NCBI GenBank assembly: GCA_947253655.1
Contig: CAMYAE010000003.1
Span: forward strand, 62,001-126,000
Reading direction: 5' to 3'
DNA: 64,000 nt
Origin: an uncultured Bacteroidales bacterium
Lineage (GTDB): Bacteria; Bacteroidota; Bacteroidia; Bacteroidales; UBA932
Shown here in pieces: positions 39,955 through 48,880 of the stretch (position 1 is the stretch's first letter; each line of letters starts with the position of its first letter). The notes beneath the pieces are model-generated. The model worked only from the letters and a program-made list of their open reading frames with translations, did not search any database and was not told where the DNA came from. The position numbers and the translations under genes were made by a program.

Positions 39955-41435
39955 AAGTCCTTGAACTTTAATATCGGCTGACGTGCCGCCATAGTCTCGT
40001 CCGGCCTCCTTATCGGTGCGGAGTGAGGGGCCGTCTTCAGGAAAGACGGCTCCTCTGCCGCCTCTTTCGCAATCTTTCGCATGGCCTCAATGAAAGCATC
40101 GATTGTCTCCTTCGATTCCGTCTCCGTAGGCTCTATCATAATTGTCTGATGAAACAGCAAAGGGAAATAGATTGTAGGAGCATGGAAACCGTAATCCAGC
40201 AGACGCTTCGCCACATCCAATGTGGTAGCCCCGTTCCCCTCTCCGGCGACCTTGGAGCCATCGTCAATCAGACCGTCGAACACGAACTCGTGTTTGCACA
40301 CAGAAGGTATCGGCAGTTTGTAGCTGTCCTTTAGCGACTCCTTAATGTAATTTGCGGAAAGCGTGGCTAATTTGCCGGCTTTCTTGACATTCTGCCTGCC
40401 GAGCATAAGTATATATGTGTATGCCCTAAGCACAGTGCAGAAATTGCCAAGGAAGGCAGACACCTGACCGAATGAAGCCTCACAATCCTTCGAACATTTA
40501 ATCTTGAATTTGCCGTCTCCGTCCTTGATAATTCTCGGCACGGGAAGCAAGTCGGCCAACCTTTCGGCAACCCCCACCGGCCCGGAACCCGGACCGCCCC
40601 CGCCGTGCGGTGTAGAGAACGTCTTGTGCAGATTAAGGTGCATTATGTCAAAACCCATGTCCCCCGGTCTTACAGTGCCAAGGAGAGGGTTCATATTTGC
40701 CCCGTCATAATACAGAAGCCCGCCGCATCCGTGCACCAAATCCGCGATTTCCCCGATTTCCCTCTCGAACAGACCGAGAGTGTTCGGATTTGTCATCATG
40801 ATGCCGGCAATCTCATCGCTGAGCAAAGGCTTGAGGTCTTCCACATCCACCAAGCCGGCAGCGTTGGACTTTACCTCGACCACTTCAAGGCCGCATACCG
40901 CGGCACTAGCAGGATTGGTGCCGTGTGCACTGTCCGGAACTATTACCTTAATGCGCTTCATATCTCCACGCGATATGTGGTACTGGCGCATAATCATCAG
41001 ACCTGTAAGCTCTCCGTGTGCTCCGGCACAAGGAGCAAAAGTGAAGTTCGCCATGCCCGTAATTGCCGAAAGAGCCTTTTCCATTTCGTAATAGACCTCT
41101 AATGCCCCCTGTACGGTATCAACAGGCTGTAACGGGTGTAATCCCGTAAAACCGGGCATAGACGCAATTTCCTCGTTGATTTTCGGGTTGTACTTCATTG
41201 TACAGCTACCGAGAGGATAGAATCCCGTATCCACCCCGAAATTCATCTGAGAAAGATTGGTGTAGTGCCTTACCACATCAACCTCGCACACCTGAGGCAG
41301 GTCCAAAGGAGTCTTTCTCGCTATATTGTCACCAAGCCCATCCTCCATACGATAGCCGAAACGGTCGGCAGGCAGCGAATAGCCTGTACGTCCGTTTTCG
41401 GACAGTTCGAATATCAGTTTATCGTAGTATTTCAT
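39951..41435 (-). CDS. gcvPB: Glycine dehydrogenase (decarboxylating) subunit 2
   Basis: A 494-residue PLP subunit of the P protein. The PLP lysine lies in LNLHKTFSTPHGGGGPG. It decarboxylates glycine together with GcvPA and passes the aminomethyl group to GcvH. The start at 41435 (MKYYDKLIFELS) matches family N-termini; the frame continues eight codons upstream to a TTG. Splitting P protein into two subunits is common in Firmicutes and archaea, while many Bacteroidetes have a single chain, so the split form is worth noting. Confidence 0.95.
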   Translation of the reverse strand: MKYYDKLIFELSENGRTGYSLPADRFGYRMEDGLGDNIARKTPLDLPQVCEVDVVRHYTNLSQMNFGVDTGFYPLGSCTMKYNPKINEEIASMPGFTGLHPLQPVDTVQGALEVYYEMEKALSAITGMANFTFAPCAGAHGELTGLMIMRQYHISRGDMKRIKVIVPDSAHGTNPASAAVCGLEVVEVKSNAAGLVDVEDLKPLLSDEIAGIMMTNPNTLGLFEREIGEIADLVHGCGGLLYYDGANMNPLLGTVRPGDMGFDIMHLNLHKTFSTPHGGGGPGSGPVGVAERLADLLPVPRIIKDGDGKFKIKCSKDCEASFGQVSAFLGNFCTVLRAYTYILMLGRQNVKKAGKLATLSANYIKESLKDSYKLPIPSVCKHEFVFDGLIDDGSKVAGEGNGATTLDVAKRLLDYGFHAPTIYFPLLFHQTIMIEPTETESKETIDAFIEAMRKIAKEAAEEPSFLKTAPHSAPIRRPDETMAARQPILKFKDL

Positions 41436-41465
41436 ATCATTTTCAATTTTTCCGCCCAAAATCCG

Positions 41466-42791
41466 TTACAGATCCGTAATTAGGGAAACCAAGGCATCTG
41501 CCTCCGCTTTCGTACGCTTCTCGGTCACACAGAAACTGACATACCCTTCTTCCGTCTCCAAGGCTGCAAAGAATCCGGCTTCGATCAGCTTTTTCTGCAA
41601 GTCCTTGACAGGGACAAGAGGCTTAAGCACAAATTCTTTCAGGAAAGGCTTGTCAAAAACTTTTTCGAATCTGCCTGTCTTCAACAACTCATCGTGGAGG
41701 TAATGCGCTCCGCTATAAGAAAGCCTGTTTACTTCTTTCAGCCCTTCAGTGCCCATAAGCGACATATATATGGTCACATACAAGGCCATAAGGCTCTGGT
41801 TGGAGCATATATTGCTGGTAGCCTTGTCTCTGCGGATATGCTGCTCCCTTGCCTGCAAGGTAAGCACGAAACAACGCTTGCCCTCTGAATCCACTGTCTT
41901 GCCTACGATACGTCCGGGCATCTTGCGGACATAGTCTTTGCGACAGGCCATAAAGCCGACATAAGGACCTCCGAAACACAGAGGTATGCCCAATGACTGG
42001 CCGTCTCCGACAGCCACATCGAAATCCCATTCTCCCGGAGTCTTCACCACCGCAAGGGCGGAAGGGTCGCAATACTCGACAACAATACCTTTTGCATTGT
42101 GGACAAGCTCCGCAAAGCCTGTATAGTCTTCCACAATTCCATAACGGTTCACTGCCGGCACAATTACCCCGGCCACATCTCCTGCAGCAAGTTCTTTTTC
42201 AAGGCTTTCCCTGCTTGTCGTTCCGCCGACAGCCTCCACATAGCCTATTTCCACTCCGTGAAATCCGGCGTATGTCTCGACTACCGCAATTACATTGGGC
42301 AACAAGGTTCTGGAAAGCAACACCCTGGTCTTCTTCTTTGTACAGGCTTTCGCCATCATCATGGCCTCGGCAGCAGCAGTCGGCCCGTCATACATTGAAG
42401 CGTTGCTGACATCCATGCCGGTAAGCTCGCACACCATGCTCTGATATTCAAATATATAGCGCAGCGTACCTTGTGAAATTTCAGCCTGATAAGGGGTATA
42501 TGCCGTCATGAATTCCGAGCGGGAAATCAGATAAGGCACAATGGAAGGAGAATAATGATCGTATGAGCCGGCACCGGCAAAGACCTTGAGCCTCGAATTC
42601 TTATTTACGAGATTTTCAAAGTACTCCCTGACTTCCTGCTCGGACATTGCGTCGCGTAAGTCATATTCCCCTTTATAAAGAAACTTTTCGGGAACATCAT
42701 TATACAGCTCATCCAAAGAGGCTGCACCGACCCGTTCGAGCATTTTCTTTATATCGTCCTCGGTATGAGGAAAATATGGAAAAGTTGCCAT
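41466..42791 (-). CDS. gcvPA: Glycine dehydrogenase (decarboxylating) subunit 1
   Basis: A 441-residue subunit, homologous to the N-terminal half of single-chain GcvP. The start MATFPYFPHTEDDIKKMLE and YTPYQAEISQGTLRYIFEYQSMVCELTGMDVSNASMYDG-type segment are typical. It pairs with GcvPB to form the active P protein. It lies six bases after gcvH and 30 before gcvPB. Confidence 0.95.
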   Translation of the reverse strand: MATFPYFPHTEDDIKKMLERVGAASLDELYNDVPEKFLYKGEYDLRDAMSEQEVREYFENLVNKNSRLKVFAGAGSYDHYSPSIVPYLISRSEFMTAYTPYQAEISQGTLRYIFEYQSMVCELTGMDVSNASMYDGPTAAAEAMMMAKACTKKKTRVLLSRTLLPNVIAVVETYAGFHGVEIGYVEAVGGTTSRESLEKELAAGDVAGVIVPAVNRYGIVEDYTGFAELVHNAKGIVVEYCDPSALAVVKTPGEWDFDVAVGDGQSLGIPLCFGGPYVGFMACRKDYVRKMPGRIVGKTVDSEGKRCFVLTLQAREQHIRRDKATSNICSNQSLMALYVTIYMSLMGTEGLKEVNRLSYSGAHYLHDELLKTGRFEKVFDKPFLKEFVLKPLVPVKDLQKKLIEAGFFAALETEEGYVSFCVTEKRTKAEADALVSLITDL

Positions 42792-42797
42792 AGTCGG

Positions 42798-43175
42798 TTA
42801 CTCTGTAATGTTTTTATATGCCTCTGCGTTCATCAAGGCGTCAAGCTCTGAAACATCGGAAAGTCTGATCTTGATAATCCATGCCGAATAGGCATCTTCG
42901 TTGATAAGTTCCGGATTGTCCTCCAATGCCTCATTAGTCTCCACAACAGTACCGCTGACCGGAGATACGAGTTCGCTTGAAGCCTTAACGCTCTCCAATG
43001 CTCCGAATTCCTCGCCCTCTTCTATTTCATCGTCAACCTCAGGAAGATCAACGTATGTTATATCCCCCATTTCCTTTTGTGCGAAATCCGAAACCCCTAT
43101 TGAGGCGATATCGCCTTCCACCTTAACCCATTCGTGTGATTCACTATAAAGCAAACCTTCAATTACTTTAGACAT
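42798..43175 (-). CDS. gcvH: Glycine cleavage system H protein
   Basis: A 125-residue lipoyl carrier. The lipoylation lysine lies in ESVKASSELVSPVSG (about 61-75). It shuttles the aminomethyl and hydride between P, T and L proteins. It sits between gcvT and gcvPA. The lipoate ligase gene two places upstream in the operon is its probable modifying enzyme. Confidence 0.96.
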   Translation of the reverse strand: MSKVIEGLLYSESHEWVKVEGDIASIGVSDFAQKEMGDITYVDLPEVDDEIEEGEEFGALESVKASSELVSPVSGTVVETNEALEDNPELINEDAYSAWIIKIRLSDVSELDALMNAEAYKNITE

Positions 43176-43200
43176 AGTTATTGATATTTAAGTGTTTATA

Positions 43201-44295
43201 TTATTTTTTATAATTTGTCTGATAGAATCTTTTCTTTACCACAACTGCGGGGAAAACCTTTTTGCGGATACGTACATATAAAGATGTGCCCAATGCGGAA
43301 TGCTGTTTGAGCACCAGAGCAAAACAGAGGCTTTTGTCCAAGGAAATGGAACGGTAGCCGGTGGTAATTTCTCCCACAACGGTTCCGTCTTCCAGCTCAA
43401 CCGGATAGCCTGACCTCGCAATAGCCTTGTCCATGATTTCGAGACCTACCACCTTTTTTGCCGGGCCTTCCGCTTTCTGAACTTCAATGGCCTCCTTACC
43501 TATAAATTCGTCCTTGTCCAGCTTGCAGAACATGCTAAGACCGGACATTACAGGGGTAATGTCCGCACTCAACTCATCTCCGTACAAAGGAAGTCCGGCC
43601 TCAAATCGCAAGGTGTCTCGGCATCCCAGACCGCAAGGCGTCACTCCTGCTTCAAGAAAAGCTTTCCACTGCTTTGCCGTAATCTCCGGAGCGGAATAGA
43701 TTTCAAAACCGTCCTCCCCAGTGTAGCCCGTCCTGCTTATTATAACTCTCTTGTTGTCAATTACATAATCGTTAAATGTATAGAACGGCATACCTGACAC
43801 ATCGATTCCCGTTACCTTGCATACGAACTTCTCCGCCTCAGGACCTTGAACGGCAATCTGCCCCCAACTCTCCGAGTCGTTGTGGATACTGACATTGTAT
43901 CCGTCGGCATTCTTTATCATCCAATCATAATCCTTTTGGATATTTGCGGCATTTACAACCAACAGGAAAGAATCCGTCTCTTTATACACAAGCAGGTCGT
44001 CCACGGTACCTCCATCGGGGTACAGCATCATTCCGTAAAGTATATGTCCCGGCTCCATGTCCTTGACGTTGTTTGTAAATATGTGGTTTACAAACCTTTC
44101 CGCATCCGGGCCGCTCACAAATATCTCCCCCATGTGGGAAACGTCGAAGATACCGGCCTTGTGCCTAACCGCGAGGTGTTCCTCCGTAATTCCGGAATAC
44201 TGGATCGGCATCATAAAGCCGGCAAAGGGGCTCATCTTTGCGCCCAACTCAATGTGACTGTCATACAGACAGGTTTTCCTTAGATTTTCTTCCAT
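43201..44295 (-). CDS. gcvT: Aminomethyltransferase (T protein)
   Basis: A 364-residue folate-dependent enzyme. It starts MEENLRKTCLYDSHIELGAKMSPFAGFMMP, and the catalytic Asp region reads DVSHMGEI. GYTGEDGFEIY and the C-terminal barrel domain are intact. It transfers the methylene to tetrahydrofolate and releases ammonia. The start at 44295 is preferred to one four codons upstream by comparison with family N-termini. Either way it overlaps the lplA end by 35 to 47 bases. Confidence 0.95.
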   Translation of the reverse strand: MEENLRKTCLYDSHIELGAKMSPFAGFMMPIQYSGITEEHLAVRHKAGIFDVSHMGEIFVSGPDAERFVNHIFTNNVKDMEPGHILYGMMLYPDGGTVDDLLVYKETDSFLLVVNAANIQKDYDWMIKNADGYNVSIHNDSESWGQIAVQGPEAEKFVCKVTGIDVSGMPFYTFNDYVIDNKRVIISRTGYTGEDGFEIYSAPEITAKQWKAFLEAGVTPCGLGCRDTLRFEAGLPLYGDELSADITPVMSGLSMFCKLDKDEFIGKEAIEVQKAEGPAKKVVGLEIMDKAIARSGYPVELEDGTVVGEITTGYRSISLDKSLCFALVLKQHSALGTSLYVRIRKKVFPAVVVKKRFYQTNYKK

Positions 44296-45379
44296 TATCA
44301 GTGTCATTAATTATATTATCTTCTCCAAACAGAATATCGATGAAATCCTTGTTTGTAAATTTCAATATGTAGTGTTCAAGTGATATGGCCTCAAGAGCCG
44401 CCGCTACATCCTCTCTCACGTTCCGCCTGCCTTTAAGGACAGTTGTCAAGGCGGTATCCGCACCGTCTTTCAAAGGAAAGAAATCTCCTGAAAGGTGGCA
44501 GTTCCCTATCGTATCTCCATTCATATCCAGAGATATGACCATTTCACCTATTTCTTCAAGCTTGGCTTTCCTTTCTATTGAATATGAATGATTTTTGCCA
44601 TTAAGAAAATCCGGGTCAAGGTAACCGGCTTCTATCTCTTCTATCTGCCTTACCTGCTCATCGTCAAGGATATATTCCTTAATCCTGCCGGGCCCTGACG
44701 GCAAATCTCCGCACAAGGAAGTCAACATATATTTCTTAAAGAGGGATATATCAGCCATATTCCTATACATACCGTCAGGGTTGGCCTCTATGGCCTCTCT
44801 AAGATTAATGACGTGCTGCCTTACGGACTCGACACCCTTGCTCCTAATCTTGGCATCCGAAGGGGTTATTGCTTTCTGGAGAGCATCAAAATCGGAATCG
44901 AACAGCAAGGTGCCGTGCACAATGCTGGCTTTCGGCAAAAGGAAAAAAGCGTTGCCGGAGACTTTTTTGCCGTCAACAAGCACATCGTTTCTGCCGGAAC
45001 GTTCTGCATCCAGACCTATATTTCTCAGCAGTAGGGCTATTCTCTGAAGAAAACGGTCAAAGGTAAATGCCACTTCTGTACTGTCCGAAATGTATGAGAG
45101 CATTATATTTCCCATATCGGCATAAACGCAGCCTCCCCCACTCTTCCTGCGGTATAACTGCACGCCGTTACTCTTGCAATAAGGCATGTTGACTTCGGCC
45201 TCCATAACCTGGTTTCTGCCGAAAATAACAGTCGGAGGCACCTGCCACATGAAAAAAGCCTCCTTCATCCCATTGTCATTAACCGGAAGCTCGCTTATGT
45301 GCCTGGCTACATATTCTTCCATTGCAAGGTAGAAAACCAAACGTCTCTGCCGGCTGTCGGGCAATGCAATATGTATCAT
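44261..45379 (-). CDS. lplA: Lipoate-protein ligase A
   Basis: A 372-residue ligase. The lipoate-binding loop is RRKSGGGCVYADMGNI, and the catalytic lysine lies in DGKKVSGNA. A C-terminal accessory domain (about 240-372) is present. It activates lipoate with ATP and attaches it to GcvH and other carriers. The start at 45379 overlaps the stop of the upstream FGE-like gene in ATGA; the longer open frame lies inside that gene. It overlaps gcvT at its 3' end. Confidence 0.93.
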   Translation of the reverse strand: MIHIALPDSRQRRLVFYLAMEEYVARHISELPVNDNGMKEAFFMWQVPPTVIFGRNQVMEAEVNMPYCKSNGVQLYRRKSGGGCVYADMGNIMLSYISDSTEVAFTFDRFLQRIALLLRNIGLDAERSGRNDVLVDGKKVSGNAFFLLPKASIVHGTLLFDSDFDALQKAITPSDAKIRSKGVESVRQHVINLREAIEANPDGMYRNMADISLFKKYMLTSLCGDLPSGPGRIKEYILDDEQVRQIEEIEAGYLDPDFLNGKNHSYSIERKAKLEEIGEMVISLDMNGDTIGNCHLSGDFFPLKDGADTALTTVLKGRRNVREDVAAALEAISLEHYILKFTNKDFIDILFGEDNIINDTDNGRKSKENLSV

Positions 45380-46788
45380 AACGCTATCCTGAAGCCAAAT
45401 GTACCTTTCATGCTGACTGCTGGAATGCCGGATCTGTTTGACACCCTGCAGCTGTTCCAACGTCCGGCTGCACTACCTCCCCTCATCACCTTTTTGTCAT
45501 TGTCCGAAAGCGAAGTCTTACCGTATTCAGCATAAGAGTTGCTACACCATTCCCAGGCATTGCCGCTCATATCGTAAATTCCAAGTTCATTAGGCCTTTT
45601 TGACATCACGGGCTTGACCTTACCGTCGGAATTTTCGCCATACACAGCCACAACGGCAAGATTGTCACTGCCGGAATAGATATAACGACCGGATTTGTTG
45701 CCTCCTCTTGCAGCGAATTCCCATTCAGCTTCATCCGGGAGACGGAATGCCTTGCCTGTCAACACATTTAGTTTCAAAAGAAACTCCTGGCAGTCATACC
45801 ATGACACATTGACTACGGGCTTGTTCAAATACTTATCGCTATTTCCGAAAGGCAGGATACCCATTACTGCTTTCCAGAGGCCGGCGGTGACCTCCGTCCG
45901 GCAAATGCTGAAATCCTCAACCTCAACCTCAATGACCGGCATCTCGTCCTTTTCCGCATATTTGCCCTGCTCTTTGGTTCCTCCCATTTGGAATTTGCCT
46001 CCTTTGACCCCGACCATATTGAATGTTTCTCCGTTAACAACGTAAGTTTTGGTCTCCGCAACCCCGCTTTTAGGCATTTCCATGCCGGATATAGCAGATA
46101 CGATATTATACGGACAGGATTTTCCGGTGTTTGCCGCAACTCTGAAAGTAAGGGCTCCCGCCTTTGAATGCGGCTCCAATGCATCCCTTCGAAGTCCTGT
46201 CCTTATAAGTCTGTCTCTTCCTTTTTCAGGCCCCTTAGGGTTTAATGCCGGTGACGTCACAACCTCATCGGAAAAGTTGTCCTGACACCATTCTGTACTG
46301 TTTTCCACGTACTCGATTGCCCCCTCTCCGTAGGCGAACTCCCATTGAGCCTCTGTCGGCAGGGTAAATGACACTCCCGTAAGCTTTGATAGCTTCTTTA
46401 CGAACTTCTGGCAATCAATATAGGAGACCCTGTCTACCGGCAGCATATCGGACTTGTTTGAACTTGGGTTGTTCCCCATAACCGCTTTCCACAATTTCTG
46501 CGAAACCGGAGTTTTGCTTATAGCATAGCCGTCCAACAAGACCTGACATGGTCCGGCCGAGCCTTGGATTGGTCTGTGGTCGGGCTTGTTCCCCATTGTA
46601 AATGTGCCTCCATCCATTATGGCCAGCTCAAGTTTCTCCCCTTTTACATCATAAATTCCGGCGACTCCGACCACTTTCCCCTCTCCGGTAGATGGAGCAT
46701 TGTTTCCGCAGGCAGATACCGCAAACGTTACGGCCGCTGCAGCAGCCGAAGTAATAAATAAACCGATGTATTGTTGTAACCTTTTCAT
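45376..46788 (-). CDS. Lipoprotein with two FGE-sulfatase (SUMF1-like) domains
   Basis: A 470-residue protein. A lipoprotein signal ends VSAC with Cys27. Two FGE-like domains follow, about 50-225 and 255-470, recognised by GGTFTMGN and GGKFQMGG, LPTEAQWEFAYG and LPDEAEWEFAARGG, then GIYDMSGNAWEWC and VMRGGS in the second. The first copy is truncated at its C-terminal half. In true FGE two copper-binding cysteines follow the GGS motif at +3 and +8. Here +3 is Gly and only +8 is Cys, so formylglycine-generating activity is unlikely. It is translationally coupled (ATGA) to lplA at the head of the glycine cleavage operon. A binding or structural role at the envelope is more likely, but the link is unexplained. 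Confidence 0.85.
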   Translation of the reverse strand: MKRLQQYIGLFITSAAAAAVTFAVSACGNNAPSTGEGKVVGVAGIYDVKGEKLELAIMDGGTFTMGNKPDHRPIQGSAGPCQVLLDGYAISKTPVSQKLWKAVMGNNPSSNKSDMLPVDRVSYIDCQKFVKKLSKLTGVSFTLPTEAQWEFAYGEGAIEYVENSTEWCQDNFSDEVVTSPALNPKGPEKGRDRLIRTGLRRDALEPHSKAGALTFRVAANTGKSCPYNIVSAISGMEMPKSGVAETKTYVVNGETFNMVGVKGGKFQMGGTKEQGKYAEKDEMPVIEVEVEDFSICRTEVTAGLWKAVMGILPFGNSDKYLNKPVVNVSWYDCQEFLLKLNVLTGKAFRLPDEAEWEFAARGGNKSGRYIYSGSDNLAVVAVYGENSDGKVKPVMSKRPNELGIYDMSGNAWEWCSNSYAEYGKTSLSDNDKKVMRGGSAAGRWNSCRVSNRSGIPAVSMKGTFGFRIAL

Positions 46789-46806
46789 ATTATATCTTTA
46801 TACCTA

Positions 46807-46814
46807 CAAATATA
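46807..46814 (-). promoter_or_regulatory. Candidate -7 box for the glycine cleavage operon
   Basis: TATATTTG on the minus strand fits TAnnTTTG, 18 bases before the first gene. No -33 TTG is seen at 19-21 bases. The implied leader is too short for a glycine riboswitch, and none was recognised. Confidence 0.4.
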
Positions 46815-46954
46815 CTTAATAAATAGTAAGAAAACCTCCTTATATAGAAGAATATTGCACAAAATTTCATCTTATCATACTTGCCTAAAGATTAACCACA
46901 TCCACTAAACAAAATTATCCCCATAGTTGTATAATATATTTATAATCAATTACA

Positions 46955-46989
46955 AAAACATTAGTGTTTTATGTTGTAACATTTATGTT
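46955..46989. promoter_or_regulatory. Cluster of adjoining inverted repeats between divergent operons
   Basis: AAAACA-TTAG-TGTTTT (46955-46970) abuts ATGTT-GT-AACAT-TT-ATGTT (46971-46989), in which a shared AACAT half-site pairs with ATGTT on either side. The cluster lies in the 269-base gap between the glycine cleavage operon and the glycosylase gene. It may be an operator, but AT-rich chance symmetry is possible. Confidence 0.35.
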
Positions 46990-47057
46990 ATAATGAATTA
47001 TTTACGGTTATTACCGGTTTTGGAGGTATAATTTCATATATTAGCGTATGATTTTAT

Positions 47058-47654
47058 ATGAACTCAATGATAGAAAAACACCCATTCCGACCGTTCTTGC
47101 CAGAACAGGCAAAAGTGCTTTTGTTAGGCAGTTTTCCTCCACAGCCCAAACGGTGGAGCATCGATTTCTACTATCCGAATTTCATAAATGACATGTGGAG
47201 GATAACCGGACTTCTGTTCTTTGGCAACAAGGACGAATTCATTATTAAAAATTCCGGCAAGAAAGGTAAGGATGCCTTTGACAAAGAGAAAATAATCGAT
47301 TTCTGTTCCGGAAAAGGAATAGCAATGTATGACGCGGCAACAGCTGTCCGACGTCTGAAGGATAACGCATCGGACAAATTCTTAGATGTCGTGACACCTA
47401 CTGACATTGCAAGCCTGCTCTCGAACATACCTAAATGTGTAGCCATAGTCACAACCGGACAAAAAGCCACAGATGTGCTTGCAGAAAGATACGGCTGCGC
47501 GAAGCCACAAGTCGGAGAGAATACGGACATAACAATCGAAGGAAAAATATATACACTCTACCGCCTGCCTTCAACTTCACGGGCCTACCCTCTGCCTTTG
47601 GAGAAAAAGGCCGAATACTACAGGAAAATGTACATGGAGATAGGACTGCTATGA
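47058..47654 (+). CDS. Uracil-DNA glycosylase family protein
   Basis: A 198-residue protein with the UDG-like opening KVLLLGSFPPQPKRWSIDFYYPN (about 19-41) and a closing LPSTSRAYPLPLEKKAEYY (about 169-187) where UDG superfamily members carry the HPSP-type loop. It is of the Mug/family-6-like branch and probably excises damaged bases. It has no signal peptide. Its stop overlaps the methyltransferase start in ATGA. The start at 47058 or three codons later is possible. Confidence 0.75.
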   Translation: MNSMIEKHPFRPFLPEQAKVLLLGSFPPQPKRWSIDFYYPNFINDMWRITGLLFFGNKDEFIIKNSGKKGKDAFDKEKIIDFCSGKGIAMYDAATAVRRLKDNASDKFLDVVTPTDIASLLSNIPKCVAIVTTGQKATDVLAERYGCAKPQVGENTDITIEGKIYTLYRLPSTSRAYPLPLEKKAEYYRKMYMEIGLL

Positions 47655-48880
47655 CAGACTTTGAAAAATTCATTATAGGACATGCAGACGAAGAGCCGGC
47701 AGAACTCCTTCTTCATAAGGACAAATGGCCTTACGTAGATATAATTCAGGCTGCGAACACTATCGGATGCCGTAAAAGATTAAGGCACAAAGTGCCGGAA
47801 TGGTATGAGGCCACTTCCCTGGTATATCCAGACACGCTTTGTGCTGAGCAATGCAGTTCCACGGAAACGGCTTTCTATAAGGCCTCTATCGCAAAATCGG
47901 TCATAGGTAGTTCTCATGGACGGATAGCAGATCTCACCGGAGGTCTTGGAATTGATTCCTGGGCATTCTCTTCCGTGGCTTCGCAAGTCTTCTATAATGA
48001 AATGAAACCGTCTCTTGTCAAAGCAGCAATTAATAACTTCAATGTATTGGGAATAAATAATATATCCATATCTAATGAAACAATAGATATAGATAATGTC
48101 GAGACCCTGCTGTATGATTTCAAACCGGATCTGATATTCATGGACCCGGCAAGAAGGTCCCAATCCGGAAAAAAACTTTTTCTAATTGAAGATTGTAGCC
48201 CCGACATTCTTACGCTGAAAGACAAGCTGCTTTCAATCTGCAATCATATCATGGTCAAGCTGTCTCCAATGGCTGATATATCAATGGTTGCCGAAAGGCT
48301 TGGAAGAGAGGTCAGAGAAATACACATAATAGGCTCTAAAGGAGAATGCAAGGAGCTTCTCGTAATTATGGAAGCCGGCTGGAAAGAGGATTATTCCCTA
48401 ATTGTCTATGATTCAGGCCACAGCCTTGAAATTAGCCGGGAATATGAAAAAAAACAGCCGGTTAAATACATTCAATCGCTTGACGATGTTTTGGGTAGAA
48501 TTCTGGTACAACCGGGAAAAGCCTTGATGAAGACCGGCAGATTCAATTATCTGTCTTCTGAATTCGACATGTCCAAACTTGGGGTATCCACCCACCTTTA
48601 TATTACAGACAATATTCCGCAAGGCCTTGAGGGCTTCTGTAAATTTTTCAAAGTCATAGATTTACATAAGCTTGACTCAAAATCATTGAAATCCGTCGGC
48701 AAACAATACGTCATGGCATCGGTAACGGCGAAAAACATACCTATGAAGAGCGAAGAACTCCGAAAAAGAATGAAAACCTCAGATGGAGGCAACATCCATA
48801 TTTTCGGAGTCCATATTGACAATATTGGAAATTATCTGCTTATCACCGAAGTCTCTACGCAGTTCAACAGCAAAGACTGA
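47651..48880 (+). CDS. Class I methyltransferase with THUMP-like C-terminal domain
   Basis: A 409-residue protein. The SAM-binding motif DLTGGLGIDSWAFS lies near 97-110, and FMDPARRSQSGKK (about 162-174) is the motif IV region. The C-terminal part (about 250-409) corresponds to the THUMP-like domain found in Bacteroidota homologues, which suggests an RNA substrate. The start at 47651 overlaps the glycosylase stop (ATGA); the frame stays open upstream but inside that gene. The last 49 bases overlap the 3' end of the GH3 gene on the opposite strand. Confidence 0.82.
   Translation: MTDFEKFIIGHADEEPAELLLHKDKWPYVDIIQAANTIGCRKRLRHKVPEWYEATSLVYPDTLCAEQCSSTETAFYKASIAKSVIGSSHGRIADLTGGLGIDSWAFSSVASQVFYNEMKPSLVKAAINNFNVLGINNISISNETIDIDNVETLLYDFKPDLIFMDPARRSQSGKKLFLIEDCSPDILTLKDKLLSICNHIMVKLSPMADISMVAERLGREVREIHIIGSKGECKELLVIMEAGWKEDYSLIVYDSGHSLEISREYEKKQPVKYIQSLDDVLGRILVQPGKALMKTGRFNYLSSEFDMSKLGVSTHLYITDNIPQGLEGFCKFFKVIDLHKLDSKSLKSVGKQYVMASVTAKNIPMKSEELRKRMKTSDGGNIHIFGVHIDNIGNYLLITEVSTQFNSKD

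Noticed and set aside
46789..47057. A glycine riboswitch upstream of the gcv operon
   Set aside because: The candidate -7 box is only 18 bases from the first gene and no riboswitch-like conserved stems were recognised in the gap.
47435..47650. 72-codon extension of the methyltransferase
   Set aside because: It lies inside the glycosylase gene in another frame, and its Arg/His-rich sequence is unlike a methyltransferase N-terminus. The start at 47651 has ATGA coupling.
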